Source of the DNA: Pseudomonadota bacterium
GTDB taxonomy: Bacteria > Desulfobacterota > Desulfovibrionia > Desulfovibrionales > Desulfovibrionaceae
Assembly (NCBI GenBank): GCA_023438245.1
Contig: JAEXRD010000149.1
Coordinates: 1 to 64,000 of the forward strand
DNA: 64,000 nt
Reading direction: 5' to 3'
Shown: positions 60,055 to 64,000 of the stretch, piece by piece
Position numbering within the stretch: the first letter of the stretch is position 1
How the letters are laid out: each line of letters opens with the position of its first letter
The notes under the pieces: model-generated
What the model was told of the DNA's origin: nothing
Seen by the model: only the letters and a program-made list of their open reading frames with translations
Database searches by the model: none
Program-made: the position numbers and the translations under genes

Positions 60055-60477
60055 ATGAACGCCAAGGATCATCTGGAGCGTTGCGGTCTGGCCTCCACGG
60101 CGCACCGCGAGCAGGTGGTGCGCGCCCTGGAGGCGGGCCACGGCCCGCTCACCCCGCAGGATCTGCTGGAGGGGCTGGGCGGCAGCATGAACCGTGTGAC
60201 GCTCTACCGCATCCTGGACCTGCTGGTGGAGCACGGCGTGGCCCTGCGCCACAATGCCGGGGAGCGCGCCTTCCGCTACTGCCTGGCCCAACCTCTCGGA
60301 CAGGGCGGCCCCATGGGCCATGCGCACTTCCAGTGCACCCGCTGCGGGCGCACCTCCTGCCTGGACGTCCCGGCCCTGAGCGTGGACCTCTCGCGCGTGT
60401 GCGCGGGCCTGCCCATGCGCGTGGAGAGCGCCGAATGCCGCCTCTCCGGCGTGTGCGAGGGCTGCCTTACGGCGTAG
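60055..60477 (+). CDS. zur: Fur-family regulator, probable zinc repressor Zur
   Basis: A 140-residue metalloregulator. The winged helix covers about residues 10-75 (LTPQDLLEGLGGSMNRVTLYRIL), and the dimerisation domain has GHAHFQCTRCG with the regulatory histidines H89 and H91. Structural-zinc cysteines are C94, C97, C134 and C137. It follows znuA by nine bases in the same direction, so it is co-expressed with and presumably controls it through the TGCAAC-N3-GTTGCA boxes. Assignment to Zur instead of Fur rests on this context. Confidence 0.9.
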   Translation: MNAKDHLERCGLASTAHREQVVRALEAGHGPLTPQDLLEGLGGSMNRVTLYRILDLLVEHGVALRHNAGERAFRYCLAQPLGQGGPMGHAHFQCTRCGRTSCLDVPALSVDLSRVCAGLPMRVESAECRLSGVCEGCLTA

Positions 60478-60496
60478 GCATCACTCATTGCATGAG

Positions 60497-60536
60497 AAAG
60501 GCCCGGCCTGGAGCATCACTCCGGGCCGGGCCTTTT
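60497..60536. terminator. Bidirectional terminator between zur and the tautomerase gene
   Basis: A long stem (AAGGCCCGGCC / GGCCGGGCCTT, plus an inner TGGAG / CTCCG) with a short loop, followed by TTTT on the plus strand and by a T-rich end on the minus strand. It lies between the convergent genes zur and the tautomerase gene. Confidence 0.85.
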
Positions 60537-60554
60537 GTGCGTGATTTGGCTCGC

Positions 60555-60944
60555 CTACACGTTGACCTTGTAGCCCAGGTCCAGCAGGTCGGCGCGCTGG
60601 CCGCCGCGGATGCCGAAGTTCACGCGCGGCTGCTCGATGAGCCGGATGAACACGTCGGTCTTGGCCACGCCCAGCTTTTCCAGGGCCTCCACGATGGCCT
60701 GGTAGATGGCCCCCTTGGTCTCCGGGGTGCGGCCCTCGAACAGCGCGATCTCGATGAGCGTGAAGGCGTCGGACTTGTCCGGCGGCAGCAGCCACTCGTC
60801 CCGGGCGTGCTCGGCCAGGCGGATGTAGCGGTCCGCCGGGGGCAGCTTCAGCGAAGAGGCGATGGCTCCCTGGATCGCCTCCAGCAGGGCCTGCTTCTGC
60901 TCGCTGCTGCGGCCTTTGACGACGCTGACCAGGGTGACGGGCAT
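60555..60944 (-). CDS. Tautomerase-family protein
   Basis: A 129-residue protein of the 4-oxalocrotonate tautomerase/MIF superfamily. After removal of Met the N-terminus is Pro1 (PVTLVSVVKGRSSEQKQAL), the usual catalytic base; a second, similar beta-alpha-beta unit follows (TLIEIALFEGRTPETKGAI), consistent with the longer fused members. The natural substrate is unknown. It lies 30 bases downstream of gatA in the same direction and may be transcribed with it. Confidence 0.87.
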   Translation of the reverse strand: MPVTLVSVVKGRSSEQKQALLEAIQGAIASSLKLPPADRYIRLAEHARDEWLLPPDKSDAFTLIEIALFEGRTPETKGAIYQAIVEALEKLGVAKTDVFIRLIEQPRVNFGIRGGQRADLLDLGYKVNV

Positions 60945-60974
60945 GGGGGAAGCCTCCGGAGGTTTGCGGGTTTG

Positions 60975-62438
60975 CTACAGGGTGGGCAGCCCGGTGGCGG
61001 GCACGGCACGCTCCAGCACGTGGGCGGCCTGGAGCAGCAGCGCCTCGTCGAAGGCCCGGCCCGTGAGCTGGAGGCCCACCGGCATGCCGCTCTCGCGGCC
61101 CAGGCCCACGGGCAGGCTCATGCCCGGCAGCCCGGCCAGGTTGGTGCTGATGGTGAAGATGTCCATGAGGTACATCTGCAGGGGGTCGCTGGTCATGGCG
61201 CCCACCTTGAAGGCCGTGGTGGGGCACACCGGCCCGGCGATGAGGTCGCACTGGGTGAGCGCCGCCTCGAAGTCTTGGCGGATGAGCCTGCGCACCTGCG
61301 CGGCCTTGCGGTAGTAGGCGTCGTAGTAGCCCGAGGAGAGCACGTAGGTGCCCAGGATGATGCGCCGCTGCACCTCGTCGCCAAAGCCCTGGGTGCGGCT
61401 CTTGACGTACATGTCCATGAGGCTCTCGGCGCTCTTGTCGCGGTGGCCGTAGCGCACGCCGTCGAACCGCGCCAGGTTGGAGCTGGCCTCGGCCACGGCG
61501 ATGATGTAGTAGGTGGCGACGGCGTATTCCGAGAGCTTCAGGCGCACGGGCACGGTCTTCGCGCCCAGTTCCTCGGCCTTCTTCACCGCCGCGGCGCAGG
61601 CCTCCTCCACCTCGGGCGCCAGGCCTTTCTGCCAGTATTCTTCGGGCAGGCCGATGGTCAGGCCCTTCAGGTCGGTGCGTTCGGAAAGGGCGGCCAGGTA
61701 GTCCGGCACGGGCCGGTCCACGCTGGTGGAGTCGCGCTCGTCGTGCCCGGCGATGACCTGCAGGAGGCGCGCGGCGTCCTCCACCGTGCGGGTCATGGGG
61801 CCGATCTGGTCCAGCGAGGAGCCGTAGGCCACCATGCCGAAGCGCGACACGCGGCCGTAGGTGGGCTTGAGCCCCACGATGCCGCAGAAGCTGGCCGGCA
61901 GGCGGATGGAGCCGCCGGTGTCCGTGCCCAGCGCGCCGAAGCACTGGCGGGCGGCCACCGTGGCCCCGGAGCCGCCGGAGGAGCCGCCGGGCACGCGCTC
62001 CAGGTCCCAGGGATTCCTGGTGGCGAAATAGGCGCTGTTCTCCGTGGTGGAGCCCATGGCGAACTCGTCCATGTTGGCCTTGGCGATGAGCACCGCCCCG
62101 GCCTTCTTGAGCCTGGCCACGGCGGTGGCGTCGTACACCGGGCGGAAGTTCTCCAGGATCTTGGAGCCGCAGGTGGTGGGCACGCCCTTGGTGGCCAGCA
62201 CGTCCTTCAGCACCAGGGGCACGCCCCACAGCGGCTTGGCCGCGTCGGGACCGGCGGCGTCCAGGGCCTTGGCCTGGGCCAGGGCTTCCTCGGCCTGCAC
62301 GGAGAGCAGGGCCCGCACCTTGGGCTCGGTGGCGGCCACGCGGTCCAGCGCGGCCTGGACCACCTCGGTGGCGGAGAGGGACTTGTCCGCGAGCTTGGCG
62401 CGGACCTCGGAAAGGGAGAGCAGGGTGGGGTCGGACAT
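60975..62438 (-). CDS. gatA: Asp/Glu-tRNA amidotransferase subunit A
   Basis: A 487-residue amidase-signature enzyme that releases ammonia from glutamine for the transamidation of Glu-tRNA(Gln) or Asp-tRNA(Asn). The Ser-cisSer-Lys triad is in LIAKANMDEFAMGS (Lys), VPGGSSGGSGATVAARQC (Ser pair) and the DTGGSIRLPASF segment. Length is normal. gatC lies 36 bases upstream in the same direction; gatB is not in this window. The complex is needed where glutaminyl- or asparaginyl-tRNA synthetase is absent. Confidence 0.97.
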   Translation of the reverse strand: MSDPTLLSLSEVRAKLADKSLSATEVVQAALDRVAATEPKVRALLSVQAEEALAQAKALDAAGPDAAKPLWGVPLVLKDVLATKGVPTTCGSKILENFRPVYDATAVARLKKAGAVLIAKANMDEFAMGSTTENSAYFATRNPWDLERVPGGSSGGSGATVAARQCFGALGTDTGGSIRLPASFCGIVGLKPTYGRVSRFGMVAYGSSLDQIGPMTRTVEDAARLLQVIAGHDERDSTSVDRPVPDYLAALSERTDLKGLTIGLPEEYWQKGLAPEVEEACAAAVKKAEELGAKTVPVRLKLSEYAVATYYIIAVAEASSNLARFDGVRYGHRDKSAESLMDMYVKSRTQGFGDEVQRRIILGTYVLSSGYYDAYYRKAAQVRRLIRQDFEAALTQCDLIAGPVCPTTAFKVGAMTSDPLQMYLMDIFTISTNLAGLPGMSLPVGLGRESGMPVGLQLTGRAFDEALLLQAAHVLERAVPATGLPTL

Positions 62439-62474
62439 GCGGTGTTCCGTCTCTTTGCTTAAAATTTCGAAGAA

Positions 62475-62759
62475 TTACACGATGCGCGGGACGATGAAGA
62501 AGGCGCCGTCGGTTTCGGGCGCGTTCTTCAGGATGTCCTCGCGAGGGACGAGCTTTTTCACTTCGTCCTCGCGCAGCACGGTGGTGTGGTCCACGGGGGT
62601 GTACATGGGCTCCACGCTGGCGGTGTCCAGCTCGCCGAGCTTGTCCATGTAGCCCAGGATGTCGCCCAGCTGGGCGGAATATTGCGCGATGGTCTCGTCG
62701 GTGAGCTCAAGGCGGGCCAATTTGGCCACCTTGGCCACCTCCTGGGGGCTGATCTTCAT
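62475..62759 (-). CDS. gatC: Asp/Glu-tRNA amidotransferase subunit C
   Basis: A 94-residue linker subunit that wraps GatA and GatB in the GatCAB complex. VAKVAKLARLELTDE at the N-terminus, LGDILGYMDKLGELDT and the C-terminal FFIVPRIV are characteristic. A GGAG-like site precedes the start, and it lies directly upstream of gatA, the usual arrangement. Confidence 0.95.
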   Translation of the reverse strand: MKISPQEVAKVAKLARLELTDETIAQYSAQLGDILGYMDKLGELDTASVEPMYTPVDHTTVLREDEVKKLVPREDILKNAPETDGAFFIVPRIV

Positions 62760-62799
62760 TGCGTACTCCTTGAAAGCGCCGGGGCGCTCTGCATTCGAA

Positions 62800-64000
62800 T
62801 TACTGCTGCTTGGCCGCCTCGCGGGCCTTGCGGATCTCCTTGAAGCTGGAGGCGCGGTGCTCGCGGCGGTCGCGGGCCTTGGCCACGCTGGCGCGCAGCT
62901 CCTCCGGGTCCACCAGGGCCTTGCCCTCCTTGCGCGGGGCGAAGAGGAACAGGGCCTGGCTGGCGTGGCCGCCCGCGTCCCAGGCCATGGGGGCCAGGCT
63001 CCAGGGCAGGTCGCTGCCGGACAGCGCGGCCAGCCGGGCGTTGACCGTGGCGGCGTCCGGGGCCTCGTTCAGGCCCAGGCGCGTGGCCACCTGCACGAAG
63101 TCGTGCCCCAGGCCCACCCAGAAGTCCGCCGGGCCGGTGAGCTGCTGCGAGGCCGCCGAGCCGGGCGCGGACTGGGCGGGCAGCTTGTCCAGCGCGGCCT
63201 GCAGGCCCTTGGCGCCGGGGGCCTCCGGCCACCACGCGCCGGGGCACACGGCCTGCTGGAAATAGGTGTCGTCCACTTCCTTCAGGCTGTCCAGGGCCAC
63301 GCTCCACAGCTCCGTGCCCAAAAAAAGCAGGTGGTCGCCCTCGTAGAAGTGGAAGTTGGAGACCAGCATCTCGGCGTTGGCCCAGTCCTCGGGCACGAAC
63401 ACCGCGCCGAAGTCCGGCATGGGCAGGCTGATGTTCTTGTTGCCGCGGAAGCCCTCGGGCACCTTGAGCAGCGCGGCCACGCTCTGCTTCCAGCGCGGGT
63501 GGTCGTCCGGCGGGTAGGTGCCGTTGGCGGCGATGCGCAGGCCCTTGGCCTTGGCCTCCTCCACGAAAATCTCGGCCATGCGCTGGCCGTAGCGGTTCTT
63601 CGGGGCCAGCACGGCCACGGAGCGGATTCCGGCGGTGTCGGCGGCGGCGCGCACCAGGGCGCGCACCTGGTCGCGCGGGCTGGGGAAGAAGCGCCAGGCG
63701 CTGCGGCCTTCCACCTGGGCCACCTGCGCCAGCTGCGCGGGCTGGCTCATGCCGATGTCCGGCACGAAGGCGAACACCGCGCGCTGGGCGGTGATGCCGG
63801 CCCCTTCCAGGGCCTTGTAGTGGTCGATCTGCAGCGGCCCGCCCACGATGCGGAAGTCCGGCGGCAGGGCGGCGAGCTGCTCGCGCCAGTCCGGGGCCTC
63901 GGTGTTCACGGTGCGGATTTCCACCGGCCTGCCCTTGGCGGCCAGCCGGACCTGGGCGGCGGAGGCCCCGCGCAGCACCTTCCAACCCGTGGGCGCGTAG
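62800..64000 (-). CDS. LppC-like periplasmic-binding-fold protein (truncated at window edge)
   Basis: The gene reads leftward and continues beyond the right edge, so its start is not seen; about 400 residues are present. The Leu/Ile/Val-binding-protein fold (GQRMAEIFVEEAKAKGLRIA, VQVATRLGLNEAPDAATV) is typical of LppC/LpoA-type proteins, which activate penicillin-binding proteins, or of amino-acid ABC-transporter binding proteins. A TPR region usually precedes this domain in LpoA and would lie outside the window. The C-terminus is basic and helical (EIRKAREAAKQQ). gatC is 40 bases downstream. Confidence 0.8.
   Translation of the reverse strand, partial: YAPTGWKVLRGASAAQVRLAAKGRPVEIRTVNTEAPDWREQLAALPPDFRIVGGPLQIDHYKALEGAGITAQRAVFAFVPDIGMSQPAQLAQVAQVEGRSAWRFFPSPRDQVRALVRAAADTAGIRSVAVLAPKNRYGQRMAEIFVEEAKAKGLRIAANGTYPPDDHPRWKQSVAALLKVPEGFRGNKNISLPMPDFGAVFVPEDWANAEMLVSNFHFYEGDHLLFLGTELWSVALDSLKEVDDTYFQQAVCPGAWWPEAPGAKGLQAALDKLPAQSAPGSAASQQLTGPADFWVGLGHDFVQVATRLGLNEAPDAATVNARLAALSGSDLPWSLAPMAWDAGGHASQALFLFAPRKEGKALVDPEELRASVAKARDRREHRASSFKEIRKAREAAKQQ

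Noticed and set aside
59571..62462. Open frame of about 960 codons running through znuA, zur and opposite gatA
   Set aside because: It crosses a strong terminator and three well-identified genes and has only low-complexity sequence.

Overview
The window is a stretch of very GC-rich bacterial chromosome, about 64 kb, densely packed with genes on both strands. The gene set points to a Desulfovibrio-type organism (Desulfovibrionales): the psd-pssA-leuA-leuC-leuD-leuB order, a complete MCE/Mla lipid-transport operon, several small CXXC zinc-ribbon proteins, a possible selenoprotein, and many cytoplasmic genes for amino-acid and cofactor metabolism. This assignment is an inference from gene content and composition; no rRNA is present. 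I see no prophage, insertion sequence, CRISPR array or replication origin.

Layout. 1-7.5 kb: an EamA transporter, a PAS-GGDEF cyclase, a small zinc ribbon, DarP/YjgA, then a four-gene MacAB-like ABC exporter operon. 7.5-15.5 kb: a 1104-residue AsmA/DUF748 envelope protein, a Ser/Thr-rich protein, and an lrp-putA proline-catabolism pair. 15.6-20.4 kb: a secreted protein and an Mla-type operon (permease with a fused STAS domain, ATPase, MCE protein, auxiliary lipoprotein). 20.4-28.2 kb: a LysE exporter divergent from a MocR regulator with a clear operator, then metabolic genes including glgB and pdxA. 28.2-30 kb: an AT-rich DUF2971 gene, apparently foreign, beside rfbA. 30-36 kb: DUF1614 and MogA-like genes, a TolC-like protein, a dual-CXXC protein interrupted by an in-frame TGA, a murein transglycosylase, a glycosyltransferase and a MoaE-like protein. 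36-46.6 kb: a large TPR membrane protein with a CCHC knuckle, a hybrid histidine kinase, gpmA, mutY, a lysozyme-like protein behind a sigma-54-type promoter, an AraC regulator and a symporter. 46.7-51 kb: an NFACT protein, dksA, a Gly-Cys-Gly tRNA cluster, a nitroreductase and a membrane hydrolase. 51-57 kb: phospholipid and leucine biosynthesis. 57-60.5 kb: a zinc locus (TIGR03943 protein, permease, ZnuA, Zur) with two Zur-type palindromes. 60.5-64 kb: a tautomerase, gatCA and a truncated LppC-like protein.

The most notable signals are three. First, a dispersed long-hairpin repeat occurs three times, each time at a junction of convergent genes, and two copies show compensatory base changes in their stem. 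Second, a small dual-CXXC zinc-ribbon frame continues through an in-frame TGA that is followed by a SECIS-like hairpin. Third, a perfect palindrome overlaps both the -10 box and the start codon of the MocR gene, whose transcript would be nearly leaderless. The zinc locus is a compact regulon: two divergent genes share tandem Zur boxes, and the Zur gene lies in the same small cluster.
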